A stretch of 64,000 bases of DNA from CAYMOV01 sp964392085 (GCA_964392085.1 CAYMOV010000005.1:10404-74403); one strand, 5' to 3'; numbered from the stretch's first letter, positions 32,505 to 40,688 are shown. Notes: a model not told the origin generated them from the sequence alone. Made by a program: numbers and translations.

Positions 32505-33302
32505 CTAGATCGAGAGTTCGCCGCGGCCCACGGTGAGGGCCCGGCCCAGGATCTCCACCCGCTCGCCGTGGTGGATCACCTCCAGGTCACCGCCCCGGGG
32601 GGAGACCTGCCGAGCGTTCAGGACGGTCTTGCCGAGCTTGGCGGCCCAATAGGGCGCCAGGCGGCAATGGGCGGAACCCGTCACGGGGTCCTCGGACACG
32701 CCCTTGCGGGGCGCGAAGAACCGGGACACGAAATCGCCGCCCCACGAGGCGCGAGCCGTCACGATCGTCCCCCACTCCTCCAACTGGGACAACACATCGA
32801 AGTCGGGCCGGATCGCCCGGACGGCCGTTTCGGTTTCGACCTCGATTAATAGGTAGGTGCCATCCGTGGCCGCCAAGGCGTGATCCAATCCCAGGGCACC
32901 CAGCGCGGGCCGGGGGGCCTGGATCGGTCGGACCGGGATCGAGGGGAAATCCATCCCGATCCGCCCGTCCTCCCGGCGCCGGCAGGTCAGGCGACCGCTT
33001 CGGGTATCGAAGGAGGCCGCGGCGGTCGGCTCGAGGGTCCCGGTCGCCCAAAGGACATGGGCGGAGGCCAGGGTGGCGTGGCCGCAGAGATCGACCTCGG
33101 CGGTGGGGGTCATCCAACGCAAGCCGAAGGGTTCCCCGGCTTTCCGCAGGACGAAGGCCGTCTCAGAAAGGTTGAACTGGGCCGCCACACCTTGCATCCA
33201 GGCGACGTCCGGCCAGTTCGGGGATTCCAGGACCATGACCGCCGCGGGGTTCCCCCCGAAGGGGTCCGTGGTGAAGGCGTTCACCAGGTGGAAAGGTTTC
33301 AT
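32505..33302 (-). CDS. PhzF-family isomerase/epimerase-like protein
   Basis: 265 aa, cytoplasmic. The start MKPFHLVNAFTTDPFGGNPA is classic PhzF. The catalytic Glu follows in NLSETAFVLRK, then LRWMTPTAEVDLCGHATLAS. The second half carries GVSEDPVTGSAHCRLAPYW with the conserved Asp and Thr-Gly-Ser. PhzF-fold enzymes isomerise small carboxylates, but most family members have unknown substrates and need not make phenazines. It overlaps the MarR gene by four bases (ATGA) and forms an operon regulated by it. Confidence 0.93.
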   Translation of the reverse strand: MKPFHLVNAFTTDPFGGNPAAVMVLESPNWPDVAWMQGVAAQFNLSETAFVLRKAGEPFGLRWMTPTAEVDLCGHATLASAHVLWATGTLEPTAAASFDTRSGRLTCRRREDGRIGMDFPSIPVRPIQAPRPALGALGLDHALAATDGTYLLIEVETETAVRAIRPDFDVLSQLEEWGTIVTARASWGGDFVSRFFAPRKGVSEDPVTGSAHCRLAPYWAAKLGKTVLNARQVSPRGGDLEVIHHGERVEILGRALTVGRGELSI

Positions 33303-33748
33303 GGTTTCCCCTCCATAAGAATGCCCGCCATCTCCTCCATGATCTCCCGCCAGGCCGATTCCTTCGCCGCGCCGGCCTTCCGGAAGACCGCCTCCAGGTG
33401 TTCCATCTGGGTGCCGCTCAGGCGCGACTCCAGGTCCCGGCCCTCGGGGGTGAGTTCCAACCTCTTGACCCGTCCGTCGTAGGGAGCGGCCTGGGCCGAG
33501 ACCAGCTTCAGGGCCACCAGCCGGCGGAGGGGGGCGTGGAGGGCCTGCTTGCTGACGGCCAGGGTCTTCAGGAGGGCGGCCACCGACCGTCCGGGGTCCC
33601 GGCCCACGAAATAAATGATCCGGTGGTGCACCCGGCCCAGGCCCTTTTTCTCCAGGATCCGGTCGGGACGGGCCGTGAAGTCCCGGTAGGCGAAAAAAAA
33701 GAGTTCCAGGCAACGTCGGAGCGCGGCTTGTCTTTTTGAGTCAACCAT
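33299..33748 (-). CDS. MarR-family transcriptional regulator
   Basis: 149 aa winged-helix regulator. Dimerisation helix ALRRCLELFFFAYRDFTARP, DNA-recognition part GRVHHRIIYFVGRDPGRSVA then LLKTLAVSKQALHAPLRRLV, and the wing VSAQAAPYDGRVKRLELTPE. MarR proteins usually repress their own operon and release DNA on binding small phenolic or oxidising ligands. It is the first gene of an operon with PhzF. Two GTCAA-N5-TTGAC sites lie over and upstream of its start. A TATTAT box (33757-33762 region) is so close to the ATG that the mRNA may be leaderless. Confidence 0.9.
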   Translation of the reverse strand: MVDSKRQAALRRCLELFFFAYRDFTARPDRILEKKGLGRVHHRIIYFVGRDPGRSVAALLKTLAVSKQALHAPLRRLVALKLVSAQAAPYDGRVKRLELTPEGRDLESRLSGTQMEHLEAVFRKAGAAKESAWREIMEEMAGILMEGKP

Positions 33749-33754
33749 ATTGAC
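33740..33754 (-). promoter_or_regulatory. Operator candidate O1, GTCAA-N5-TTGAC, overlapping the MarR start codon
   Basis: GTCAACCATATTGAC is a perfect 5-5-5 inverted repeat that covers the MarR ATG (33746-33748). An identical-arm site lies 47 bp upstream. Confidence 0.6.
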
Positions 33755-33786
33755 ATAATAATACCCCGGCGGTACCTTGGCAACAG

Positions 33787-33801
33787 GTCAATGTCATTGA
33801 C
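33787..33801 (-). promoter_or_regulatory. Operator candidate O2, GTCAA-N5-TTGAC, upstream of MarR
   Basis: GTCAATGTCATTGAC has the same arms and spacer as O1 and is palindromic over 17 bases when the flanking G and C are included. Centre-to-centre distance to O1 is 47 bp, about 4.5 helical turns. Confidence 0.6.
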
Positions 33802-33861
33802 CAATAAGGATTCACCGGGTTTGTTTTACCACGGAGGCCAAGTCCCGCGCCCGATCAAGCG

Positions 33862-33884
33862 TTCAATGAACGCGGGACAGTCCC
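33862..33884. repeat. Short dispersed repeat, copy 2
   Basis: ATGAACGCGGGACAGTCCC matches the copy at 18746-18764 with one change. The rest of the gap 33803-34020 shows no gene; a CCACGGAGGCCAAG-type remnant lies at 33830-33845. Confidence 0.5.
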
Positions 33885-34020
33885 GTCCTCCATCATGGAA
33901 ACTCGGACGGGACGGGGACGGCGGGGGAAGGCATTGAGGTCTCAGCGCATACGCTTTTAGATCGTTCCCCGTGAACTCCGGCTTACCCCCGGTTCAAACT
34001 TTTAAGGTTGGTGCCGTACG

Positions 34021-35169
34021 ATGGCCACCCCAGTCCGTTTTTCGAAGAGGATCCGGGATTTAAGGGGCTCCCCGATCCGGGAGATCCTCCAGGCGGCCTC
34101 ACGCCCCGGCATGGTCTCCTTCGCGGGAGGCCTCCCGACGCCTGAGTCCTTCCCCCCGCTCGGGACCAGGGGAGTCCCCCGGCGCTTCCTCCAATACGGC
34201 CCCTCCGAGGGCGAGCCCGAGTTGCGCCGTTTCATCGCCCGGGACCTGCGGCGCCGGGGCCTCGATTGCGGGCCCGGCCAAGTGCTGGTCCTCTCCGGCT
34301 CCCAGCAGGGCATCGACCTGGCGGCCAAGCTTTTCATCGACCCGGGGAGCGTCGTGGCCGTGGAGTCCCCCACTTACCTGGCCGCACTGCAAGTCTTCCG
34401 CTTTTTCGGAGCGGCCTTCCAGAACGCGGACATGGACCGGGGCGGGCTGGGGCCCCGGAAGCCGGTCCTCTCCTATATAAACCCCACTTTCCAAAACCCA
34501 ACCGGGCGTTGCCTGCCCCTGGAGGAGCGAAGGGCCTTGGCCCTGGAATGCGACCGTCGGGGAGTCCCCCTCTTTGAGGATGATCCCTACCGGGACCTGG
34601 CCTTCGGTCCCTGTGACCGGACGCCGGTGGCCTCGCTCCTCCGGAAGGCCGATTGGATCTACCAGGGCTCCTATTCCAAGACCCTGGCCCCCGGGCTCCG
34701 GATCGGGTACCTGGCGGCCTCCCCGAACCTCGTGCGTCCACTCACCCGCTTGAAACAGGCGGCGGATCTCCACACGAACCGGATCAGCCAATGGATCGTC
34801 CTCCAACGCCTTCGGGACGGGGGATGGGAAAAACGCGCGGGGAAACTGGCGGGGATCTACCGGGGGAGGAGGGACGCGTTCGCGGACTCCCTCGACAGGC
34901 ACTTCAGGGGTATGGCGGACTGGTCGGTGCCGGAGGGCGGCTTGTTTTTCTGGTTGCGGCTGAAAAAGCGGTTGGACACGCGGCGGTTGTTCCCGTTGGC
35001 GCTGGAAAAGGGGGTGACCTTCATGCCGGGTGAGCATTTCTTCGCGGAACGCCGTCCCCCGGCGGGATATCTCCGGCTGAACTTCAGCCACGCTTCACCC
35101 GCGGAATCCGAACGGGGCCTTTCCCGGTTGGCCGGCTTGGTGGGGAGCTTCAACCCTTCAGGGCCTTGA
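34021..35169 (+). CDS. PLP-dependent aminotransferase, class I/II (2-aminoadipate transaminase-like)
   Basis: 382 aa, cytoplasmic. A fold-type I aminotransferase in the MocR/LysN sub-style without the winged-helix domain. It opens with IRDLRGSPIREILQAASRPG and MVSFAGGLPTPESFP. Then come LSGSQQGIDLAAKLFID, VAVESPTYLAALQVF, YINPTFQNPTGRCLPLEER, EDDPYRDLAFG and the PLP Lys in YQGSYSKTLAPGLRIGYL. The C-terminal YLRLNFSHASP supplies the substrate-carboxylate Arg. Likely acts on aromatic, branched or 2-aminoadipate-type amino acids; not resolvable here. It converges on and overlaps the small gene at 35150 by 20 bp. Confidence 0.9.
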   Translation: MATPVRFSKRIRDLRGSPIREILQAASRPGMVSFAGGLPTPESFPPLGTRGVPRRFLQYGPSEGEPELRRFIARDLRRRGLDCGPGQVLVLSGSQQGIDLAAKLFIDPGSVVAVESPTYLAALQVFRFFGAAFQNADMDRGGLGPRKPVLSYINPTFQNPTGRCLPLEERRALALECDRRGVPLFEDDPYRDLAFGPCDRTPVASLLRKADWIYQGSYSKTLAPGLRIGYLAASPNLVRPLTRLKQAADLHTNRISQWIVLQRLRDGGWEKRAGKLAGIYRGRRDAFADSLDRHFRGMADWSVPEGGLFFWLRLKKRLDTRRLFPLALEKGVTFMPGEHFFAERRPPAGYLRLNFSHASPAESERGLSRLAGLVGSFNPSGP

Positions 35170-35368
35170 ACTTCAGGTCTGAAAGCCGGACCAGCATCCT
35201 CAAGGGCATGGAACCGTTTTGGTAGGTGATGGAAGCCCGCTTCCAGCGGTCCACGGCGTGGACCACGATGGGGCTGCTTTCGAGGAACCCGGTTCGGCCG
35301 ATATAACGCTCGTTCAGTTCATAGTGTTCGGTGGGGGTCAGTGGATGGGGGATATCGGGTTTCGCCAT
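35150..35368 (-). CDS. Small protein, paralogue of the gene at 14296-14568
   Basis: 72 aa. It starts MAKPDIPHPLTPTEHYELNE, then RTGFLESSPIVVHAVDRWKR and PLRMLVRLSDLKFKALKG. The shared start, V-x-D-x-WxRA-like centre and LVRLSDL end match the 14.3-kb protein. The fold may be a small beta-barrel or PilZ-like domain, but the RxxxR and D/NxSxxG motifs of PilZ are absent, so that is only a shape guess. Its end overlaps the end of the aminotransferase gene. Confidence 0.7.
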   Translation of the reverse strand: MAKPDIPHPLTPTEHYELNERYIGRTGFLESSPIVVHAVDRWKRASITYQNGSMPLRMLVRLSDLKFKALKG

Positions 35369-35525
35369 GAGGGGACCCCACGCAAGCCATGGACCAGTCC
35401 ACCTAATTTACCGCGGGGACCGTCAAAGTTGGTGCGCAAGATGAATTTTGAAAGAAAGCCCTTTTTCGCGACCTAAGTTGAAGTCAGGGCCCGGCAGGAC
35501 CGGCGGATCAACGGGCAAACCCAGT

Positions 35526-35867
35526 TCAGCAGAGCTCGGGAATCTTCCGCTTGGTCCGGAGCAGGTCCTGGAAGAGCCGCTCAAAGCGCTCGGCGGCCTG
35601 GCGGTTTGGGACCTTGCAGGTGAAATGGTAGCTGAGTTCGGTGACCAATTGGAGGTTCGCGGGATCCAACTCATGGGCCTTGAGGAGGCACCGCTCCAAC
35701 TCGGGAAGCATCGCGGGGCTGTCCATGTACTTGATCACCGCGATTTTATGGCGGATAAGGTGGTAATCGGCGCCGTTCTTCTCGATCAGGCTCTCGAGGA
35801 TCTCCAAGGCATCCATGTAATCACCGGCCTGGATCAGTTCATGAACGACTTGGGTGGCGGTGGACAA
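35526..35867 (-). CDS. Short helical protein, TPR-like
   Basis: 113 aa, all-helical. MSTATQVVHELIQAGDYMDA, LEILESLIEKNGADYHLIRH, LERCLLKAHELDPANLQLVT and RQAAERFERLFQDLLRTKRK form paired amphipathic helices with TPR-like small/large residue spacing (A-x6-G/A-x-Y patterns). This suggests a protein-binding scaffold. No enzyme motif. It stands between convergent and same-strand neighbours without a clear operon. Confidence 0.65.
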   Translation of the reverse strand: MSTATQVVHELIQAGDYMDALEILESLIEKNGADYHLIRHKIAVIKYMDSPAMLPELERCLLKAHELDPANLQLVTELSYHFTCKVPNRQAAERFERLFQDLLRTKRKIPELC

Positions 35868-35988
35868 GCGGCCCCTCCGGATATCGATTGAAGTCCGAAA
35901 AAGGATAGGTCCCGATCCGTTTCCCCCTCATGACGAGCGTCATAGTCCGGCCAGATGGGGTTCCGGGACCCATGTCGAGGCGGCGCCA

Positions 35989-36060
35989 GCAAGACACGAC
36001 ACCACTTTTGACCTTGTCCCGATGGCAAAGGAAAGCGGGACGTCCCCCGACCGCTCGCGG
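35989..36060 (+). repeat. Dispersed repeat, copy A
   Basis: The segment beginning AAGACACGACACCACTTTTG and running through CGGGACGTCCCCC is similar, in opposite orientation, to 53105-53171. The shared core is GACACGACnCCnCTTTTGAC followed by a TTGTnCC and a terminal GTCCCCC. It is non-coding. Confidence 0.65.
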
Positions 36061-36103
36061 CAGGGGGGAGAAGCCCCTTCAGTTCGACTTTCGCATCCAC
36101 CCG

Positions 36104-37195
36104 CTAATTCCAGACGACTTGCAGGACCGCGGTCCCCTGGATGGACACGCGGATCTCGATCCCCTCCTCGTCCGCGAAGGCGTCGATCACCTTGAACGAT
36201 TTCGCCTGGGTCTTGAGCCGGGCGAAGCGGCCGATCGGCTTGTTCAGGGCCAGGTCGATTCTCCCCTTCATCCAGTCCAGCTTCAGGCCGATGGGCACCT
36301 TCGCGAGCCGCCGCAGCATGGTCCGGAAGTGGTTCTTGTAGAGCAGATCCATCAGCTTGACCAGCAAGTTCCCGGACTCGACGTCGAAGTCCAGGTCCGG
36401 GAAGTCGAACACCCGCTGTTTCGGGAGGAACCGGGGCTTGCCCCAAAGATGGACCGTCATCTCGGACGGATGGCCTGTCAGGTTCAGGATCGGCGGGTCG
36501 TATAGAAGCTTGGCGTCGAGTTCCACCTTCCCTCCCTCCCCATGGAAGGCCAGCCCCACCAGGGTCAGCTTCCGTTCACCCTTGGCCGAAAGCACGCGGC
36601 CGAGGATCTTCTGTTCGGGCTTCCGGAAATAATCATTGGCCTCCGCGTAACTGAAACGCGCGTTGCTCATGGCCCGGAAGATCGCGGGGCCCGCCTGGAA
36701 TTTTTGGAGCGGCGGCATGGGGATCGGGACGACTTCGGGCTTGGGGCCGAAGACGATCTCCGGTCGGGCGGTCATCTCCAGCACGAAGCGCGTGGAGTCG
36801 GCCCGTTTCAGGTCGCTCCGGGCCCGGCCGATCCCCAGGGTCACGGGGCGGAGCACCAGCCAGAAATCATCGTCCAGGAAGATCGGTTCCTGCATCCTCG
36901 CCCACAGCTGGGTCAAGTGGGGTTCCGTACCCGCCTCCGGGACGGCGCTGAGGTCGGGGACGAACAGGTTGAGTCCCCCTTGGTAAAGCCGCGCGAGGTG
37001 CTTGAGGACTTCGACGCCCCCCGGGAAAACCAGGTGGACCGGCAGGCGGACGATCGCCGGCCCGACCGGTGGGAAACTCCGGACACACTTCGCCACCGGA
37101 CGCGACCTCACCTGCACTGTGCGGCATCCCGTCGTCAACACCAGAACCGACAGCCCGAGGGCGACCCAGACTACCAGGCGGTTCGGGGAGGTCAC
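36104..37195 (-). CDS. DUF4403-type lipoprotein
   Basis: 363 aa. Lipoprotein signal NRLVVWVALGLSVLVLTTG then Cys (lipobox LTTGC). The long beta-rich body includes VRLPVHLVFPGGVEVLKHLA, RPVTLGIGRARSDLKRADS, a repeat-like middle (KFQAGPAIFRAMSNARFSYA) and an ending GIEIRVSIQGTAVLQVVWN. This matches the DUF4403 (TULIP/BPI-like) pattern of envelope lipid-binding lipoproteins, though assignment is by overall pattern. Its first four bases overlap the end of the AI-2E transporter gene (ATGA), so the two are cotranscribed. Confidence 0.7.
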   Translation of the reverse strand: MTSPNRLVVWVALGLSVLVLTTGCRTVQVRSRPVAKCVRSFPPVGPAIVRLPVHLVFPGGVEVLKHLARLYQGGLNLFVPDLSAVPEAGTEPHLTQLWARMQEPIFLDDDFWLVLRPVTLGIGRARSDLKRADSTRFVLEMTARPEIVFGPKPEVVPIPMPPLQKFQAGPAIFRAMSNARFSYAEANDYFRKPEQKILGRVLSAKGERKLTLVGLAFHGEGGKVELDAKLLYDPPILNLTGHPSEMTVHLWGKPRFLPKQRVFDFPDLDFDVESGNLLVKLMDLLYKNHFRTMLRRLAKVPIGLKLDWMKGRIDLALNKPIGRFARLKTQAKSFKVIDAFADEEGIEIRVSIQGTAVLQVVWN

Positions 37196-38466
37196 GGGGC
37201 GGCCTTTTTCGAGGTTTCCAGGTCGACCTTTTTGAGCGCTTCCAGGTCGTCCTTTTTCGAGGCTTCGAGGTCGTCCTTCGCCCGGTCCCCGGAGATCTCC
37301 ACCGCGATGGCGGCCGACAGCTCCGCCGACACGCCCTCCGTCCGGCGCTCGTACTCCTCCTCCGCCCGGTCGTCACCCTCCCGCAACACCTCATCCGCCA
37401 CCAGTTCCTGCTCGCCGGGCAACTGCACCCGCAGTTCCTCGATGAGCATCATGGCGACCGCCGCGAAGGGGATCGCCAGCAGGATCCCGGTCACGCCCAT
37501 CAGGGTCCCCCCCGCCAAGAGGGAGAACAGGACCACCGTGGAAGGAAGGCGCATCACCTTTCCGTAAACCCAGGGCACCAGGACCCGGCTTTCAAACTCC
37601 ATGTAGAAGAGCATCAGGGCCAGGACGACGATGGTGACCACCGGGCCCTGGGGAACGGCGGAGAGGACCGCGATGACCATCGGGAGGAAGATGCCGATAT
37701 AAGGGAGGATGTCCGCCACGGCCCCGAAAAGCGCGAGCGCCATGGCGTTCTCGATGCCGCAGGAGACCATCAGGACCAGGACGAACGCCCCGAGGGCCAC
37801 GCTGGTGATGACCTGTCCGCGGATATAGGCGCCCACGATGGTTTCCAGGTTCATCAGGACCCTCGAGAGCCGGATGTGGTGGGTCCGGGGGACGAGCGCG
37901 AAAAGCCCGCCCCGGAGCCGATCCCGGTCCAACATGATGTAGAGCGCCAGGAAAAGCGCGCTGACCGCGTAGGCCACGAACTCCAGCGCATGCATGGAAT
38001 AGGCGAATGCCGTTGCGCCGGCCGAATTGACGGAGCCGCCGTACTGGAAATTGCGGAGCCACATCCCCAAGGCGTTGCTCAGGGGGTAGACGGCGAGTCG
38101 GTCGGCGAGTTGGGCCCTGAGGATCGGTTCCTGGGCCATGATGGACGAGGACTGGGCCAGGAGCGCCGGGATCGTCAGCACGGCGCTCACCACGGTGACG
38201 AGGATCAGCGTGATGAAGACGATCGCGATGGATTGGGTCCGGCCGATCCCCTTGCGTTCCATCCAATGGACGAGGGGGTTCAGGGTCCCCACCAGGAAAA
38301 AGGCCGCGATCAGCACGAGCAAGATCGGCAGGAGCTTGAATAAAAGCCAGAGGACGGCCATCACGCCGACCAGGGTCCACATCGTGGCGGCCGCCAATTC
38401 AAACCGGAGAGTGTGGACGCCGGGCCGGATCGGGTTGCCCGCCTCGGGTTTGGGGTAGACGCTCAT
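37192..38466 (-). CDS. AI-2E family transporter (second copy) with charged repeat tail
   Basis: 424 aa. Hydrophobic segments at MWTLVGVMAVLWLLFKLLPI, LVLIAAFFLVGTLNPLV, SIAIVFITLILVTVVSAVLT and, after the soluble loop, FVAYAVSALFLALYIMLDRD, VITSVALGAFVLVLMVSCGI, AVADILPYIGIFLPMVIAVL and LLAGGTLMGVTGILLAIPFA. This is the UPF0118/AI-2E layout. The cytoplasmic C-terminus is unusual: it ends in three near-copies of an eight-residue unit (DDLEASKK, DDLEALKK, VDLETSKK). First gene of an operon with the DUF4403 lipoprotein. Confidence 0.85.
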   Translation of the reverse strand: MSVYPKPEAGNPIRPGVHTLRFELAAATMWTLVGVMAVLWLLFKLLPILLVLIAAFFLVGTLNPLVHWMERKGIGRTQSIAIVFITLILVTVVSAVLTIPALLAQSSSIMAQEPILRAQLADRLAVYPLSNALGMWLRNFQYGGSVNSAGATAFAYSMHALEFVAYAVSALFLALYIMLDRDRLRGGLFALVPRTHHIRLSRVLMNLETIVGAYIRGQVITSVALGAFVLVLMVSCGIENAMALALFGAVADILPYIGIFLPMVIAVLSAVPQGPVVTIVVLALMLFYMEFESRVLVPWVYGKVMRLPSTVVLFSLLAGGTLMGVTGILLAIPFAAVAMMLIEELRVQLPGEQELVADEVLREGDDRAEEEYERRTEGVSAELSAAIAVEISGDRAKDDLEASKKDDLEALKKVDLETSKKAAP

Positions 38467-38533
38467 GGGGAAGACCCGCCAATCGTGTGTTTTTCCTGAA
38501 AATCGCGTTCCGGCCGGGCTTTTCCGGCGGGGG

Positions 38534-38568
38534 GAAATAAAAAGAGCGGGCGTCTTCAGGACGCCCGC
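38534..38568 (-). terminator. Rho-independent terminator of the K/D-rich secreted protein gene
   Basis: Stem GCGGGCGTC/GACGCCCGC with a five-base loop. On the minus strand it is followed by a T-rich tract (38534-38545), 27 bp after the stop at 38595. Confidence 0.85.
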
Positions 38569-38594
38569 CCGACGAAGGCCCGGAGGTTCCAGCC

Positions 38595-39113
38595 TTACTT
38601 CGCGACGGCGTCCTGCTTCTTCTCGTCGATCTTCTCGTTGGTCTTGTCCAGCTCTTTTTGGTCCGCGTTGAGGTTCTTGACGTGGGTGCGGCGGTGCTTG
38701 TGGTCGGCCTTCAGCTGGTCGACCTTCACGTCACGCTGATCACGGTGTTCCTTCAGGTCCGCCGCGTCCCGGTTGATGGCTTTCTGGTCCTTGTGCAGGT
38801 CGGCTTTCTCGTCCGCGACGCCCTCATGGTCGCCTTCCATCTTGGCGTCCTTCAACTGGGCCTTGTCCTTCGTCCTCTGTTTCGCGTGGTGGTTGAGGGC
38901 CTTTTTGCTGGTCTTCACCCCTTCGTTGTGCTCCTGGACCGCGGCCTTGTCCCGGTCGATCTTGGCGTCCGCCTGGACCACGCCCTTCTCGTCCGCGCGG
39001 ATGTCCTGCTTAAGGTCCTTCTTGTCCGACTGGAGGGAGGCCTCATCCGCCTTCACGATCCCGGTGGCCGACAACAGCATCAAACCCATCACAACCGCCC
39101 ATTGCTTCTTCAT
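38595..39113 (-). CDS. Secreted Lys/Asp-rich coiled-coil protein
   Basis: 172 aa. Signal peptide KKQWAVVMGLMLLSATGIVK cleaved near KADEAS. The whole mature part is charged and helical, with recurring DKxxLKxD, HHAKQRTKDKAQLKDAK and KEHRDQRDVKVDQLKADHKH units, and no Cys or Trp. Such sequences form long solvent-exposed helices in the periplasm. A rod-like spacer or a metal- or water-binding stress protein are both possible; no family is recognised. It has its own terminator and lies between an AI-2E gene and a LysM lipoprotein. Confidence 0.78.
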   Translation of the reverse strand: MKKQWAVVMGLMLLSATGIVKADEASLQSDKKDLKQDIRADEKGVVQADAKIDRDKAAVQEHNEGVKTSKKALNHHAKQRTKDKAQLKDAKMEGDHEGVADEKADLHKDQKAINRDAADLKEHRDQRDVKVDQLKADHKHRRTHVKNLNADQKELDKTNEKIDEKKQDAVAK

Positions 39114-39219
39114 GCTTTTGGATTCCTTTTAAATTTGGTCGGGGAAGGACCGCCCCGTGGTTTCGCTTCCAACGGCCTCCCGCAGATGCGGGGGCGGATC
39201 CGGTGGTCGGGTCCTCCGG

Positions 39220-39648
39220 TCAGAAGTAGTTGAGGGGAAGCGGATCCCTCGGGAATTGGTGGGACATGTAGGCGGGGGTGTCCTTGGCCAATTGGCGGGC
39301 CTTGTCCAGTTGGGCGTCCGTCTGGCCCTTCTTGATCAGGAGGATTTGGCCCGGGGTGAGGAGGTCGGGATCCTGGATCTGGTCCCGATTGGCCTTGAAG
39401 ACCAGCGGCCAAACCGCCGACTCCGCGTAGACGCGTTCCTGGAAGGAGATCGCCCAGAGGGTGTCCCCCTTCTTGACCTCGTACTTCTCCAGGTCGGGCG
39501 CCTGGACATTTTCCACCTTCGCGGTTTCCTGGGCCGGCGGCTGGGCCGGCGCCTCGGTCTTCACGGTTTTCTTCCCCCCGCAGCCGTAGACCAACAGGGC
39601 CATCGCCCCCATGCCCAGCAAAATCCCGGCTTTCTTGTTCTTTCGCAT
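39220..39648 (-). CDS. LysM-domain lipoprotein
   Basis: 142 aa. Lipoprotein signal KKAGILLGMGAMALLVYG then Cys-Gly-Gly. A Pro/Ala/Thr-rich linker is followed by one LysM domain: YEVKKGDTLWAISFQERVYA, then WPLVFKANRDQIQDPDLL and TPGQILLIKKG. It is the spaced LysM type often seen in YgaU/LysM-BON-like proteins. It probably binds peptidoglycan from the outer membrane's inner face. It ends in LPLNYF. Confidence 0.88.
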   Translation of the reverse strand: MRKNKKAGILLGMGAMALLVYGCGGKKTVKTEAPAQPPAQETAKVENVQAPDLEKYEVKKGDTLWAISFQERVYAESAVWPLVFKANRDQIQDPDLLTPGQILLIKKGQTDAQLDKARQLAKDTPAYMSHQFPRDPLPLNYF

Positions 39649-39737
39649 TTCAAGGTCCTTTTAAACGGTTTGGAGTCCGAGGCGGGGTGGCCGTGGTGTT
39701 TCCCGGTCCACCGGTTTCGCCAGCCCGAGCCGACCCC

Positions 39738-40688
39738 TCAAGGCGCCGGCTCGGTGATGGTATTGGACAAAAGCGTGACCTCGTCGATCTCGGAGAACGC
39801 CCGGCCCACCAACACGGCGCCGGTGTTCAGCGTGACCTGGTTGTAAGCCATGATCGTCCCCACGAAGGAGGTCGTGGTGTCCAGGGCGCACATGCTGCCC
39901 ACCTGCCAAAAGACGTTGGTGGCCTTGGCGCCCCCGGCCAGGAGGACCTGACGGCCCGGGGTCGTGGTGAGGGTGGAGGCGATCTGGAAGATGAAGACCG
40001 CGTTCGGGTCGCCCTGGCCGTCAAGGGTGAGGTCCCCCGAGGAGACCTCCAGGGATCCGGTGGATTTGTAGAGGCCCGGAGCCAGCGTCTGGCCCCCGAT
40101 GTTCCCCGCCAACACGGTGGGATTGGTCCGGCCGGCGGCGTCGTTATAGGCGATCGTCAGGTCCGCCATGGCGTTGGCCGCGGCGGTGTCGGTCACGTGG
40201 TAGACCCCGCCGCAACTCACGACGGGCGCCCCCACGACCGCGCTGCCGGGCGAAAGGCCCAGGTCGCCGCAAAGCGTGGTGGGGCCGCTGTTGGTGATCG
40301 TGGTGTAACCCAGGACCACGAACCCCACCGCGGAACCGAGGTTCACCGGGAGTTGGGACGTTTGGGATGTCGGGGTGGATGTGACGATCAGGGTCGCGGT
40401 CGCGGTCGTCGTGTCGGTTGTGGAGGGGGTCGGAGTGGGCGTCCCGGTGGGGGTTGAAGTCCACAGGGAGGTGGAGGTCTTCGACGGGGTGGGGGTCTGG
40501 GTCCGTGCGGGGGTGGCGGTGGGGCTTGAAGTCCAAGTCGCGGTCGCGCCGAGGGTCCTCGTCGCGGTCACTGTCGCGGCGAGCGGCCCCACCGGGGGGC
40601 TCGGGGAGTCGATTTCACGGCGACAGCCGACGAAAAGGACGGCCGGAATGAGCGCAAGGAGGGATAAACGGCCGATGTTTTTTTTCAC
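39738..40688 (-). CDS. DUF3494 ice-binding-like lipoprotein, copy 5 of 5
   Basis: 316 aa. Lipobox LFVGC, then a Thr/Pro/Ser stalk of about 95 residues (TPTPSKTSTSLWTSTPTGTP). The DUF3494 domain of about 200 residues begins VNLGSAVGFVVLGYTTITNS. It has the family run TTLCGDLGLSPGS, HVTDTAAANAMADLTIAYND, then GNIGGQTLAPGLYKSTGSLE, TLDGQGDPNAVFIFQIASTL and IMAYNQVTLNTGAVLVGRAF. It ends NTITEPAP like its paralogues. DUF3494 proteins form a beta-solenoid that binds ice crystals in cold-adapted microbes; other family roles are possible. A sigma-54 promoter lies 59 bp before the ATG. Confidence 0.88.
   Translation of the reverse strand: MKKNIGRLSLLALIPAVLFVGCRREIDSPSPPVGPLAATVTATRTLGATATWTSSPTATPARTQTPTPSKTSTSLWTSTPTGTPTPTPSTTDTTTATATLIVTSTPTSQTSQLPVNLGSAVGFVVLGYTTITNSGPTTLCGDLGLSPGSAVVGAPVVSCGGVYHVTDTAAANAMADLTIAYNDAAGRTNPTVLAGNIGGQTLAPGLYKSTGSLEVSSGDLTLDGQGDPNAVFIFQIASTLTTTPGRQVLLAGGAKATNVFWQVGSMCALDTTTSFVGTIMAYNQVTLNTGAVLVGRAFSEIDEVTLLSNTITEPAP

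Noticed and set aside
32505..33302. Phenazine biosynthesis cluster from the PhzF homologue
   Set aside because: No other phz genes are nearby; PhzF-fold proteins are mostly unrelated to phenazines.
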